Below, piece by piece: positions 11,608-23,135 of a DNA stretch of 64,000 nt. The stretch lies in the NCBI GenBank assembly GCA_024180945.1, contig JAKSGN010000033.1, positions 1,054,001 through 1,118,000 on the forward strand, in the 5' to 3' direction. The stretch's first letter is position 1. Each line of letters opens with the position of its first letter. Source of the DNA: Macrophomina tecta (lineage: Eukaryota > Ascomycota > Dothideomycetes > Botryosphaeriales > Botryosphaeriaceae). A model generated the notes under the pieces. It was not told the origin of the DNA. It saw nothing but the letters and a program-made list of their open reading frames with translations, and ran no database searches. The position numbers were made by a program, and so were the translations under genes.

Positions 11608-13790
11608 TGTGTATGGTTGACAGGGGCGGCGAGGGAGAGAAGGTTGGCGGGAGGGAGGGAGGCAAGTAACGAAGGTTGTTTTGCTTGTCAAGCCTTTTGT
11701 GGCTCGGGATAAAAGGATGTGCTGGTTTTATGTCTCAGGATTGAGTCATTTTTGTTTTTCTGGATCTCGTCTGCTGGTGATGTGGACCGTTCCACTGTAT
11801 GGCTATGCCTGGCCCGGCGTTGTGGCAAGGTCGCCGCGGCGAAGTGGTGCGTTGGACCGATGAGGTCGGTGAAAGCAGGTTGTGCGCCATTGCCGGAGTG
11901 CTGCAACGGACGGGCAGTCGATCGGGGGATGTGGGTTCTTGATACGCTTCGCTGTCTTTGTGCTGCGGTGTCGGGAGGATTACTGGCCTGCGCGGTGACT
12001 GGCGCATAGCGCGTGGTTGATTGTGGTGGCGCGTCTACGCTGACGGGCTTCTTGACGGGTGTTTACTTTTCTTAATCAGCGATAGCATTGTCAGATAGCT
12101 TTGAAATTAGGTCGTCTAGTAAAGATGTAACACTCTGCTTCAATGAGATGTGCTTGCGTGGAGTATTTCGATAAAAACTTGAGGAGCTGTGGGCAGACGT
12201 GGACGATCGAATGAGGAGGTACTGTGTATACAACATAACCATATACCTATAAAGAGACAATATTATACAATACCACCCGATATTTCACCCATAACATAGT
12301 AGTCTTACAGCCCTAGAGAATAGCAGTGCACGTGGCAGTTTTGCGGGAGTTTGTATGTGCAGTCTATTCCACTCAGTCCTTTATTGGGTTGCCGGACGGC
12401 TTCGATTGCGCTGGTGGGGCTGGTTCGGGCTGGGGGAGCAATTCGCATACGAATAATGCGCAGAAACTATGCCTAGCGGATACCATTATTTCTACGAATT
12501 TATGGGCTTCTGAGGCTGGCATCATAAAGCAGTACTCCTTAAGTGGGCAAGCCCTCTGTGAATTCGAGGTCGAAACTACGATGAAGCAGCCAGCTCCGTG
12601 GTCTAATTTTGCGCTACATTGTGTGCTGTCGTGTAAGGGCCTGCTAAGAGCAAGAAATACCCCGTGTTTGCTTCTCGCGTCTTTTTCCCCCACTTTTTTT
12701 TGACCTTGGAGAGTTTCGGGAAACAGGAGGTTTCGGCGGAGACACCCGCTGGGGACCTCTCACGTCATTGTCGCCTCAACACCACACCAAGCACCGCGGA
12801 ACAACCCAAGTTATGGAAACGAAGAAAGTGACTTAGACAGCATCCCTTCTTCAGGGAGAGACAAAGTGATGAGGGACCTGAGCGACGGGTGGACCGTGTT
12901 TTGGGTGCCTTAAATTACACCGGGATTAGCACTTTTCTCCAAAGAGGCGCAGTCCGATCTGATCTTATTCTGCAACCCTTTCAGCATCCCTAATTCGACT
13001 TTGTGCGGAGTTTTCCTAAGCGGACTCCATTGCTTCTGAGAGGATGTAGAGGGGACATTGAAAAGACGGCTAATGCCGCCTATCCACGTCAATCCCGAGT
13101 CCTTCAAAACTATTTTTATAAATCGAACTGCGGGTACGTTCCCCGGTCGGTCCCCGGCAGCAACCGTATTTAGGGTGGCAATTGCGCATTGGCTGCACCT
13201 AGCTTGAGTTAGTATACGAGATCTTCAGCACTGTATCAAATACGACGGTACAGCGTAATAATTCCACATGTGTACCTAATCTTAGCCGTCCAATGGCGTC
13301 TGACGTTGCTCTCTATATGGAGACGTTACCTTGGCCGGGTATCGGCTGAGACAGTGGTCTCGTGCGGTCATGAAGCCAGGGAGAGCTACCACAGGGCCAA
13401 TGACGTAGCTTTCGGATCCGTCTCCCACCGGAGCAGAATATCCCGGAGCCGTCTCTGCCACCGCATCATACGAGCTCCGCTGGAGAAGAGCATGCCCTTG
13501 ACACGAAGCCGTGTCAAATAGCAAGCGGTTCAGCCACCGTCGTCGAAGAGGGGATACGGCTCCATTTCTGGAGTGTGACGTCTGCTGCTTGAAGCACGGG
13601 CTGGGAGATCTGCGGGCGTTATTGCTGCCCTCTCGTAAATAGTAGTCCAGAGAATGTGCTCTACGGACCGCGCAGTTATTAAAAGTTGTAGACTGCACTC
13701 CCAAATTCGGCCCATGAAACAAACCATCTCGACCACTGCCAACGGTCTACATCCATCAGCTCATCCAGCCTTCGAACCCCATCCACCACC
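11608..13790. other. Intergenic spacer, 2.2 kb
   Basis: The promoter of the MFS transporter lies on the left and that of the Alt a 1-like gene on the right. ORFs in the interval are short, overlapping on both strands and motif-free. No tRNA, repeat or mobile element was recognised by eye. Confidence 0.45.
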
Positions 13791-14332
13791 ATGAAGTTCC
13801 TCGCCGCTGCCGCCGCCGCCACCCTCCTCAGCGCCACCGCCCTCTCCGCCCCAACCGCCTCCACGGACAAAGAGACGACAACCTACCAGATCAAGGATTT
13901 CACGACGCGAAAGTATGATGGCAAGACGATCAGCACGCTCTCGTTCCGCATCCTCGCTACCAACGGCGGCACGCTCGACTTCACCTGCGTGCCGTACGAC
14001 CCGGTGACTGGGTGTGCGACAGAGCACTTCGAGAGCGGGCAAGTCTACTCATGCGGCGAGAACTCCTTCTTCAGCTTCAGCTACACCGACGGCAACGACA
14101 TCGACCAGACCAACGAGCTCTTCCTGTGGCAGGACATTGCCGAGAAGTGAGTTGCCGAGGGAAGTTTTTATGAGCTGTGATATGCTGACTGGGTTTTAGT
14201 AACACGATTGGCGGGAGTGCGTTCTTGGATGAGCCGATTTGCAGGGCTGGTGGGGCGGGCGTGGATGATTTGGTTTGCGAGGTCCCGGAGCAGGTGTATT
14301 TTGCTATTACGCTCGAGAAGCTAGGTGCTTGA
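13791..14332 (+). CDS. Alt a 1-like (AA1-like) small secreted protein
   Basis: Two exons (13791-14146 and 14200-14332, intron 53 bp GTGAGT...TTTAG) encode 162 residues. A signal peptide is clear: MKF, an Ala/Leu-rich core and SAPTAS. The mature part carries the family signature blocks: YQIKDFTTRKYDG, ATNGGTLDFTC, YSCGENSFFSFSY, and CRAGGAGVDDLVC near the C-terminus, with Cys residues positioned for two disulfides. The Alt a 1 family is a fungus-specific secreted beta-barrel group, known from a major Alternaria allergen and from proteins that interact with plant defence proteins. Here only membership is supported; allergenicity or effector function is not shown. It stands alone between long spacers. 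Confidence 0.88.
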
Positions 14333-15511
14333 AGTCTGACGTATTGGGATTATTTCGCGTCACGATAGCCGTTCTTTAGGATCAATGTAAATGTGTAATG
14401 TTCGACTGTAATAGTGCCGGATTGTTTCCTGCAGTCTATTGTCTCGTTTCACCTCTGCGTGTGAAGCCGGCAGTGAACACGTCCACTCTGGCTTGCAGCA
14501 CGCCAGAGCTGACTCGCGGATAGTATCTAATTGGCAGAGAGAGAGAGAGAGAGCCGGACTCAATTGCGCCGATTGGAACACTTGGAAGCTTGTGGGTAAT
14601 CGGAATGGACCTTGGTCATTTTCAATAGACTTCCTCAACAAGCAAGGTCTACTGTCAGATCTATTGGCTGTAGGTAGGCGTAGAATTCGAAATGGGCATG
14701 AGTAATGTACGACTATTTTTTGTTCGTGTCCCTTTGAGCTTAGAGAGCTCTGCATGATGCATCGGTTGCTTACGCTGCTTCTTCAGCATCATCTGCATAG
14801 ATGCGCATGTTCTAGTTCGTGTGAGAGCAAGATTTTAAACTTCCGTGGTATATTTGGCATTGTAAATTGAAAGCAGCTAGAGACATACGCTGCTGAATGC
14901 TTGAAGTAGCAATGAAAGGCCACCGGCTGGTGATTCATACTCAGCCCACTGCTGGGGACTTGACTCCTCGTCGGACGTTCGCATAGAGCTAAGGTCAGGA
15001 GAGACCAGAGCAAATCAGGATGTCCGCACCAAGCGATGCACTAGTTTGGGGATAGAATGTATGAGTGCAGTAAGCCTCCGGAAATGCAGAGCGGGGCATG
15101 TGCTTCTCTTTGTGTAACAACACTATAGTCTCACAGCAGACAGAGAGAAACGTCCAATGACATCATAAATAATATTCGATGGGCCACATCAATGGGGTAC
15201 TGGATGATGTGAGATCTGCGGTAGGTTGTCTAGCTCTTCAGGCAAGCGTTTTCATAGTGCGATAAGCCGAAGAAGCGAGAGTTGAGATCAGCTCTTGTTC
15301 TTCTTTTACTCTTCTTAGACTTCTTACCCCGCCAACGTGCATCTCTCCTCCGAGACATTTGCCCACGCCATCACTCAAACTCTGGTGGTTGCGTGTCAGA
15401 TTTTACTACAAGTTTATATCCGTCGCATGTTCCGCCTAGCCTCCCTCCGAGCCATGCAACGCCTCCAACATCTGGAAAAGTCATCCCATACGGTGGATTC
15501 AGAACTGCATA
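14333..15511. other. Intergenic spacer, 1.2 kb
   Basis: Contains a short (GA)n tract near 14537-14554. The right end is presumably the promoter and 5' UTR of the GMC oxidoreductase. No gene was recognised. Confidence 0.45.
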
Positions 15512-17736
15512 ATGCTCGCACGTATTTTTGCACCTACCTCAACCCTCACTCACATTTCCTTTTGCTTCTTCTCCTTCGCACCGACCATAGCTTCCATCGG
15601 CCTCTTTCCCCACACCCCGGGCCAACCCCTTATCAGCACCTCTTTCGGCATCCCCGGCATCGATGCTACATTTGACGTACGTATATTTTATGGCTCGCTC
15701 AAACTATTGCAATGGTGAATCCATTGAGAGTGGAAAGCAAGGCTCATCATGTGGAAGTATATCATCATCGGTGGCGGTACCGCAGGACTTACCATTGCAA
15801 CACGACTCTCCTCCACTCGGAATCTCAGCGTTGCAGTAGTCGAAGCTGGATCCTTTTACGAGATCTCCAACGGGAATCTGAGCGAGGTGCCAGCGTACGC
15901 TCCGTGGTTTACAGGTACTGACCTGCATGACTGGCAACCCGGTATCGACTGGGGTTTCAAGACAACGCCTCAGGTCAGTTAGAACCCTGCAGAAAACAGA
16001 GCCCCAGAGTCTGACGGTCGGAGTGATAAGGCATTCTCAAACCGGACATACCACTTGACGCGCGGAAAGGCGCTTGGTGGATCGTCAGCGCGGAACTACA
16101 TGTTGTACCAGAGGTCAGTATTCCGGAGCGAAAACCCCATCACTCCATCAATTGTCACTTTCGGAGCATTTCAAGTCTTCTAACCATCCCATATCCCCTT
16201 TCCAGAGGCACAGTTGACTCCTTCGCCAAATGGGCCGACCTCGTGAATGACAGCTCCTATCTCTTCCCCAACGTGCTCCCCTACTACAAGAAATCCGCCC
16301 ACTACACGCCCTTCAACGCCAGCCAATACACCAACTCCACCAACACCGCCTCTCCCACTTCCTTTTCTCCTTCCGGCGGCCCCCTCCAAGTTTCCTACTC
16401 CCCCTACATTGACGCCTTCAGCACGTGGATGCAACGGGCATTCGAAGCCTTCGGCATGGGCCCCATTCCCGGCTTCAACGATGGCGCCCTGCTCGGCTCC
16501 GCGTACGGGACCTACACAATCGACCCCTCAACCGGCATCCGCTTGTCAAGCTCGAGCAGCTTCCTCGCGACGGCGTTGCGGCGCTCTTTCGCACCAACCA
16601 TCTACACCAACACTCTCGCGCAACGCATCCTCTTCGCCACCCCCTCCAATACCACCTCCTCTCCCCTCCCCCGCGCCACAGCCATCCACGTCACCACCGC
16701 CGGCACATTCGGTACGCCCTCCCTCAGCTACACCCTCACCGCACGCCGCTCCCTCATCCTTTCTGCCGGCGCAATCCAATCCCCGCAACTCCTCCAAGTC
16801 TCCGGCATCGGGAACTGCACCACGCTCGCTCTTCGCTCCATCCCCTGCACCGCGCACCTCCCCGGCGTCGGGCAGAACCTGTGGGACCACCCGCTGTTCG
16901 GGACGTCGCACCGGGTGCGCGTCGCCACCATCTCCGCGGCCGTCTCCAACGCCACGCTCGCGGCGCAAGGCGTCGCTGCGTACCTCGCCGGCGGGCACGG
17001 GCCGCTCGTCTCGTCCGGCACGGGCACCGTCGGGTGGGAGAAGCTGCCGGCCGCGCACCGCGCCGCGCTGAGCGAGGCGACGCGCGCGGCGCTGGAGGCG
17101 CTGTTTCCCCCGGACTGGCCGGAGGTCGAGTGGCTGCCGATGGGCGTGCTGCGCGGCGACGGCGTGCGGCCGGAGACGAGCGATCCGGGCGACGGGTCGG
17201 ACTACGCGACGCTGAACACGGCGCTGGTGGCGCCGCTGTCGCGGGGCAGCGTTGGGGTGGTGAGCGCGCGGATGGAGGATGCGCCCGTGATTGACGCGGG
17301 GTGGCTGGCGGAGCAGGGCGATCGGGAGGTCGCGGTGCAGGCGGTGCGGCGGCAGAGGGAGATGTGGGCGTGGTCGGTGGAGCAAGGGGTCGCGGAGGAG
17401 GAGGAAGTGTATCCCGGGGAGGACGGGGTGAGGACGGACGGGGAGATTTTGGAGTGGTTGAGGGGGAGTTTGGCGACGGTGAATCATGCGAGCTGTACTT
17501 GTAAGATGGGAACGAGGGAGGACGAGATGGCGGTGCTGGATGGAGAGGCGCGCGTGTTTGGCGTGGAGGGGCTGAGGGTGGTGGATGCAAGTAGTTTTCC
17601 GCTGCTTGTCCCGGGGCATCCCCAGTCGACGGTGTACATGTTGGCTGAAAAGATTGCGGAGAAGATTTTGGAAGGGGAGGGGATGGTGGGGGATGGGAGT
17701 TTGAGCGTACTTGTGGACGGCGACTGCATACGTTGA
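15512..17736 (+). CDS. Secreted GMC-family FAD oxidoreductase
   Basis: Four exons (15512-15676, 15758-15973, 16031-16113, 16206-17736) encode 664 residues. The N-terminus has a hydrophobic segment after MLARIFAPTSTL suited to a signal peptide, followed by FDYIIIGGGTAGL with the FAD-binding GGGTAG at 60-65. Other family blocks are RGKALGGSSARNYMLYQRG, LSAGAIQSPQLLQVSGIG (GMC signature 2), VNHASCTCKMG and VPGHPQSTVYMLAEKIAEKI, the last two bearing the two catalytic His positions. This family includes glucose oxidase, aryl-alcohol oxidase and related dehydrogenases; it oxidises an alcohol and passes electrons to O2 or quinones. Substrate is not predictable here. Many Asn-X-Ser/Thr sites support an extracellular location. 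GC content rises strongly towards the 3' half. Confidence 0.92.
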
Positions 17737-18088
17737 AAGTAACGCCTGTCTGCGAGTTAAATATGAAATGCGAGGCTGATGTGCTGCCTGTGAGGTTTTA
17801 TAAGGCCGAATACGTCAATACTCTCGCTGCACGGAGAAATGAATCTGAGCTTTAGCATGGAACACTCGATATAGGAATGATCATGTTTCTTGATGCCCTT
17901 GCTACCCAATAACTCCTTGTTTCCTCCGTTTTGGGCTACGAAATGAAATAACCTGGAAGCGGGTATTACCGTAACCTACTCGGACCTTTCTTCAGAAGAC
18001 CGTCCACGAAGAGCCTTCCCGGTTCCGAGCCTGGCTTATATCTGCGGTGGCAAGTGTCGGCGGGCCCCGCTTCCGATTTCTCTACCTC
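17737..18088. other. Convergent spacer, 352 bp
   Basis: Lies between the 3' ends of the GMC gene (+) and a hypothetical minus-strand gene. Nothing beyond likely terminator sequence was seen. Confidence 0.45.
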
Positions 18089-18598
18089 TCAGATTGCCTC
18101 CGCAACGTTCTTAAGATCCTGCTTTAGTCCTGGAGCGGGGAGAGCAATTCCAAGCATGGACATATGAATATGCTCCAGTGATTCAAGATCGGTGCGAACT
18201 TCACGCAACAACCGCTCTCTGATAAGACCCGCCCCTTGATCTTGCTTGCCTCCTATCTCCTTCCCGTTTTTCAAGTTGTTCACAAAATCCTGGAGAAGTT
18301 CGGGTCTAATAAACCTCGCGTCCTGTTCCAACTTCGGCACATTCGACTGTTCAGAAGGACTACCATTGGGCGTTAACTTCTGTTCTCCGTTTGCAATGGG
18401 AGGCACGGCATAGCCTTGTATGGATTGAGATGGATCCGTCGGTCTGAGTGGAAGCAACAAATCTTCTGCCGCGAGCACAAGGTCAAATTGGGCGCTTCTC
18501 TCGGGGCGGAGTGCTTCCTTTTGTCTAGACCGCAATTGATGCATTGCTGATCTGCCGGAGTCTCCGAGGGGTTCACGAAGCCAGTCCACCGGACGCAT
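18089..18598 (-). CDS. Hypothetical protein, intronless, 169 aa
   Basis: ATG at 18598 opens a 169-residue frame. I do not recognise the family. The N-terminus is basic (RPVDWLREP, then SRQKEALRPER), the centre is polar and likely disordered, and the C-terminal 60 residues (from about RFIRPELLQDFVNNLKNG) look helical and amphipathic. The opposite strand has no competing long frame, and the gene forms a head-to-head pair with the HAD hydrolase, 411 bp between starts, which is a usual fungal arrangement and supports it being real. The composition suits a small nuclear or scaffold subunit, but that is guesswork. Confidence 0.6.
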   Translation of the reverse strand: MRPVDWLREPLGDSGRSAMHQLRSRQKEALRPERSAQFDLVLAAEDLLLPLRPTDPSQSIQGYAVPPIANGEQKLTPNGSPSEQSNVPKLEQDARFIRPELLQDFVNNLKNGKEIGGKQDQGAGLIRERLLREVRTDLESLEHIHMSMLGIALPAPGLKQDLKNVAEAI

Positions 18599-19009
18599 TA
18601 CCCTAAAAATGCTTCTCGAAAACCACTTTCGAGTGGCAGGAGGTCTGAGCGTGTTGTCGCGCGTCCTCAGGTCGCATTGAATACCGCATCACGTGCGCAC
18701 CGCACTTTCCTCGCTTATCGCAACCGGAGAACGGCGCGTCGACCGATGACCCGAACGCAACACTCCGCCTATCGCGTCAACTACTCGTCGCCTTGCCGTC
18801 ACCCTGTTCGCCTACTCTGCAATTGCTCGCTGCCGCCCACAGTTATATAAAATGGCTGTTCGAGTATTTTCCGTCCCAGAACCCTTCGACATCCCCACCA
18901 CTCCCTCCATCCTCCGCTCACAGCAGCACTCTCCGCCACGGACATACCTCCCCCTCCATTCCCACTCTCCCCTGCTTTCTGCTGAGCGCCGCGAGCTTCT
19001 CCATCCATC
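18599..19009. promoter_or_regulatory. Divergent promoter with TATA box for the HAD gene
   Basis: 411 bp between two divergent starts. TATATAAA at 18844-18851 points to the plus-strand HAD gene, about 160 bp before its ATG. An ATG at 18852 directly follows the TATA sequence; if the transcript started upstream of it, it would open a 72-codon uORF overlapping the main start, but transcription probably begins downstream of it. Confidence 0.55.
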
Positions 19010-19687
19010 ATGGCGAAAACAATCGACTTCGAGCCCAAGTATATCACCTTCGACTGCTACGGAACCCTGACCGACTTCAATATGTCGCGCATGGCGCGGG
19101 AGGTCTATGCCGACCGCCTGGCCGGCGACGCCCTCGAGCGCTTCGTGCACCTCTTCTCTGGCTACCGCGTCGACGAGGTCCTCGGCCCCTACAAGCCCTA
19201 CCGCGACGTCATCCTCAACGCCATCCGCCGCACCTGCGAGCGCACCGGCGTGCCTTACGATGCCAGCGAGGCCGAGTCCTTCTACGCCGCCATCCCCTCC
19301 TGGGGCCCCCACCCGGACGTGCCCGACGGCCTGAGCCGCCTGGCCAAGAAGTACAAGCTGGTAATCTTGTCGAATGCGAGCGACGATCAGATTATGCACA
19401 ATGTGGAGAAGCTGGGGGCGCCATTCCATGCGGTGTTTACGGCGCAGCAGGCGCAGAGCTACAAGCCGCGCATGCAGGGATTCGAGTTCATGTTTGAGAG
19501 GTTGGGATGCAAGCCAGAAGATGTGTTGCACGTGTCGAGCAGTTTGCGATACGATTTGATGACGGCCGAGTCGATGGGCATTAAGCACAAGGCATTCGTG
19601 AAGAGGGGCCATGAGCCGTCGACGCCGTACTACAATTATTACGAGGTCGACAATATCGGCCATTTGGCCGATATGCTCGGCTTGTGA
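19010..19687 (+). CDS. HAD-superfamily hydrolase, haloacid dehalogenase type II-like
   Basis: A single-exon gene of 225 residues. HAD motif I is FDCYGTLTD with nucleophile Asp15; motif II is VILSNAS; motif III Lys is in QSYKPRM; and motif IV lies in HVSSSLRYDLMTAE. The CYGT version of motif I and the helical cap after it match the type II 2-haloacid dehalogenase group, which hydrolyses carbon-halogen or phosphoester bonds through an aspartyl intermediate. Many fungal members are of unknown substrate. Length is normal. It has a TATA box 160 bp upstream, and its stop codon is 191 bp from the ankyrin gene's stop on the other strand. Confidence 0.9.
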   Translation: MAKTIDFEPKYITFDCYGTLTDFNMSRMAREVYADRLAGDALERFVHLFSGYRVDEVLGPYKPYRDVILNAIRRTCERTGVPYDASEAESFYAAIPSWGPHPDVPDGLSRLAKKYKLVILSNASDDQIMHNVEKLGAPFHAVFTAQQAQSYKPRMQGFEFMFERLGCKPEDVLHVSSSLRYDLMTAESMGIKHKAFVKRGHEPSTPYYNYYEVDNIGHLADMLGL

Positions 19688-19878
19688 TCTGGGCATTCTG
19701 GTTCAAGGAAGGATAGATCGCGCGTATTAAAGTTTGGGGGATTGGCAGCAAGATCGGTACAAATAGTAGACTTCGTAAAACACCTGAGAGAGGGTGTAGA
19801 TTTCCAGAAAATTAGTAAGAGGCGCAAAGGGGAAACGCTGGAAAATTGAAGCTACGCAATGTGGGGGGTTTGCAAAAT

Positions 19879-21612
19879 TTACGAAGGGCCAGTAGTCTCA
19901 TCTGGGACCCGCAGTTCCCGCCCAAACGGATCTGCCTTTGACAGCTCCTCGTCGTTCTTTCTTTTCCGTATACGGCGAATCCAGTCGAGATCGCTCTCGA
20001 CCAGCTCGAAGCTCACAATGCTCACTCCAGGCTCTTCCTCCACCGCGTGCTCCGCATCAGCGAGTATGACCTTGAGCTGCTGCCGATACACTTTCGCTGC
20101 GCCAATGACCAGCTTCTTCGCCTTCTCTGGCTCGACCTGGTGCTCGATCTGTTCGACCGGCCCGCCATACATCAAGAGCAACTTCACGACCTCTGTGTAA
20201 CCTCCCATGATAGCAATCGCCAGCGGTGTAGGCCCATTGGCGAAGCGGCCTCCAGCCATGTCAATATCGGCGTGGTGTGCTTCCAGCAAGTAGCGAACGA
20301 TTTCGACATGATTATGGGCAGCAGCCGTATAGAGCGGCGGGGTATAGCTGTGCCCACGTGCCTCGCGGATCGCGGCGCCGTATTCCACCATGAGCTTCAC
20401 CGCATCGAGATGGCCCGCTTTGGCTGCCTCGCATAGCATTGCATCGAGGGCGTGTTGTTTCGGCAGGCTCTCTCCAGCAGGGAGTGGTATATCGTTACTT
20501 TCAGGAGCAGGGTCGTCTAGAGTGGTTCGCCATACGAGTTCGAAAGCCTCGATATCGCCTCTCCCGATTGCGCTCATTGCCGTGGATAGCAGAGCCTCCT
20601 TTGTATCCGCTTGGGTTTCGATGTATCGAAGAGTTCCATCATCGTTTGATAGAGTCAGATAAGACAGAAGCATCTTCAAGAGATCTGCTCCCGCATCTTG
20701 TGCTCTTCGCAGGGCCATTTCAATAATCTCTTTCTGAGTTTCGTCGAGCGGCGACTCTATCCTGGATGATACTCCCGTGTCACCGTCTTCCGGATACCCT
20801 CCTTTTGCGAGCAGAAACCGAAGTGCCTCAACACTCCCCGAGGCGGCAGCAGCTTGCAGCGCCTGAGCCGTCACGATCCCCCGCTTATCCCGCCTTTCCT
20901 CAGCGCACTGCCGCTCCAGCGCCTCGACAATGATTCTCAGCGCCTCCGCGCTCGCCTCCAGCGCCGCAAAATCCAGCGCCCCGAAATCGCCGTCCCGATC
21001 TGTCTCCTGCACGGCCGTCACATCCGCCCCCTTCTCGATCAACCACCTCACCACCTCCGCCCTGTCGCCCCTCGCCGCCCGCATCAGCGGCGTGCCGCCC
21101 ACCTCATCCCGCGCATCAACACCCACCCTCGCCTCCTCCACCAGCACCCGCACGCACTCGAGATGCCCCTGATACGCCGCCGCATGCACCGGCACGCACG
21201 ACATGTCGTCGCCTTCCGCCTCGACCAGGTGCGCCCGCACCTTCGCCGACCGCACCAGCCACCCCACCACGTCCGCCCGCCCCCGCGCCGCAGCTTGGAA
21301 CAGCGCCTCCATCCCCTTCGCCGGGAATGCCGTTAGCAGCTCGTCGAGCACGGCGTAAAGCTCGGCGGATGACGGTGTGAGGCCGAAGACCTCACGCTGC
21401 GCGAGCATGTCGTTGCCCAGCGCGTCAAACCATTCTGGGTCGCTGGTAAAGGAGGGGTGCCACGGGTATTGGTGCCATATGTAGCCGGGGGGCAGGACGG
21501 GGAGGCCGGCGTAGGGGCCGGTCGGGGCGATGTTGGTGGGGTCGACGGTCGGTAGCGGCGGCGGCGGCGATGGTGATGGTGATGGCCGTGGTTGTGAGGT
21601 GTTTGAGGACAT
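19879..21612 (-). CDS. Ankyrin-repeat protein
   Basis: A single exon, 577 residues from ATG at 21612 (the frame is open further upstream but has no ATG). After a Pro/Ser-rich start there is an early ankyrin group with EALFQAAARGRADVVGWLV, PVHAAAYQGHLECVRVLVEE and TPLMRAARGDRAEVVRWLIEKGADV. A central region of weaker repeats follows, then a second group with CEAAKAGHLDAVKLMVEYGA, YTAAAHNHVEIVRYLLE and TPLAIAIMGGYTEVVKLLLMYGG. The acidic/basic tail ends in ETTGPS. Ankyrin repeats mediate protein binding; no catalytic domain was seen. Cytosolic or nuclear; partner unknown. Confidence 0.88.
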   Translation of the reverse strand: MSSNTSQPRPSPSPSPPPPLPTVDPTNIAPTGPYAGLPVLPPGYIWHQYPWHPSFTSDPEWFDALGNDMLAQREVFGLTPSSAELYAVLDELLTAFPAKGMEALFQAAARGRADVVGWLVRSAKVRAHLVEAEGDDMSCVPVHAAAYQGHLECVRVLVEEARVGVDARDEVGGTPLMRAARGDRAEVVRWLIEKGADVTAVQETDRDGDFGALDFAALEASAEALRIIVEALERQCAEERRDKRGIVTAQALQAAAASGSVEALRFLLAKGGYPEDGDTGVSSRIESPLDETQKEIIEMALRRAQDAGADLLKMLLSYLTLSNDDGTLRYIETQADTKEALLSTAMSAIGRGDIEAFELVWRTTLDDPAPESNDIPLPAGESLPKQHALDAMLCEAAKAGHLDAVKLMVEYGAAIREARGHSYTPPLYTAAAHNHVEIVRYLLEAHHADIDMAGGRFANGPTPLAIAIMGGYTEVVKLLLMYGGPVEQIEHQVEPEKAKKLVIGAAKVYRQQLKVILADAEHAVEEEPGVSIVSFELVESDLDWIRRIRKRKNDEELSKADPFGRELRVPDETTGPS

Positions 21613-23135
21613 GTTTGGAGAGGACGTGGCTAGTTTTGCTTCGGAGAGTTGGGGTAGGTCTAGGTACGTGGTAGGTGAGGGGGGCTGTGTTTTATATGGT
21701 GTGAGCGGCGTGCAGCTGTTGCCTGCTGTGGCGGTTGTGTTGCCTGGAGCCAACGCTGACGGTGTTTAGGGGGAGCATCCTGCGCGGCCGAATGCATGTG
21801 AGCTCGAAATACGTTCGCAGCTGTGACCTGCTCAGTTCGACTTGCCGTCAGGAGGACGTTTGTACCCTTTTTTTTTTTTCATCCATCCTTGGTTAAGGCC
21901 TTTTTACAACAAGGAGCGGCGTGACCATGATTGTTGCGCACTTTTTGCGCTGAGTAATCCATAAAATTCGAATATTCATGCAGAAACTAAGACCTAAAAA
22001 AGCATTGAGGGCTGTTCAAGCAAGGTGGATGACAAGTATTGAATAAGGAGAAGTCGGTTTCGGATGGACTGCCACTACAATCGCTCACATAAGTGTGGTG
22101 GATTGGAATATTTGTCCTGACGCAAATCTCACCCATTTCCTTGGATATTTATGCGGATGCAAACGCTTCTACTACTGAAGGGAAGGGGTGTTGCATTACT
22201 TCTCAACCAGCTTCGTGAGGTAACAGCGCGGAACGGACAGGAGGCTGATCAGGCAATCAGGCCGAATTGAAGGATCGTCAACCTGCGGCAATGGCTTCTT
22301 AGGCCAAGCACCAAGGGATGGCAATACACTCAGGAGAAAAGAGGTTAGCGAGCAGCGTGTAATCTGGCCAAGCCGCCACTCCGCAAAGGGCAGGAATTCG
22401 CCGCTCGAAATGGTAATCACATTTACCTTTTTTAGCGTCTGTCAAGTACTGCGCTAGAGCTGTCTTGAGTCATGTCCTGCGGGAGACTCTCACGAGCTCC
22501 CACGGAAGGTATCACCGAAGTTTCTTTTCCCAGATGCCGGGGAGAAGCGGGCATTTGCTTAGTCCGGGAGGCTCTTGGACGGAGAATGAGTTCTCGGCTG
22601 TCCCGTGGGATGGATGGTGCCAGAAAGCTCAAGCACAAGGCCCGGTAGGTATTGTAGTGCGCGGCAGAGTGCCGAGCTACCGTTTGGAACACTCTGTCTA
22701 TTGGTCAGAGGCCAGTCTTGCTCGGACTTCCACCGAGCTGTGGAGTGTACCCCACAACTCCATGCTTTTACCCCGTTTCTCCAGGTTATAGCCCGCAAAG
22801 CATTTGCATAAGGAGCACTGGCTATCTCATTGGCCGTTTGAAAAAAAAAAAAAAAGGAAAAAAAAAAGAATCGTCGTCTCTTATCTCCAAGCCAGGCAGC
22901 AAGTGCATTGAGCATCAATATCGGTCCAAAAAGCTTATGCTGAGTCATATGCACCAAAGACTACTTCTCCATTACGGAGAAACACAGCGAAGACCCACAA
23001 CACTGCTTCTTCAGGTGGAATTCACCATGATGAAGCCTTGGCTAACCTGAGCTACAACACAACGGGCGAATGAGATGCCCATTACCCACCAGGCGTGCAT
23101 GCTCCGTTGTCTTACAAATTTTCCACACGATCCAA
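21613..23135. other. Intergenic spacer, 1.5 kb
   Basis: Contains the ankyrin gene's promoter, a T-run near 21870 and an A-rich tract at 22841-22867. ORFs on both strands are short with no family motif. The right end runs into a transporter relic. Confidence 0.4.

Noticed and set aside
16546..17619. 357-codon minus-strand frame inside the GMC oxidoreductase gene
   Set aside because: Arises from high GC content at third positions of the sense gene; His/Arg/Pro-biased and motif-free.
21613..21753. Upstream extension of the ankyrin gene
   Set aside because: The frame is open but contains no ATG (it would need a TTG start); ATG 21612 is taken instead.
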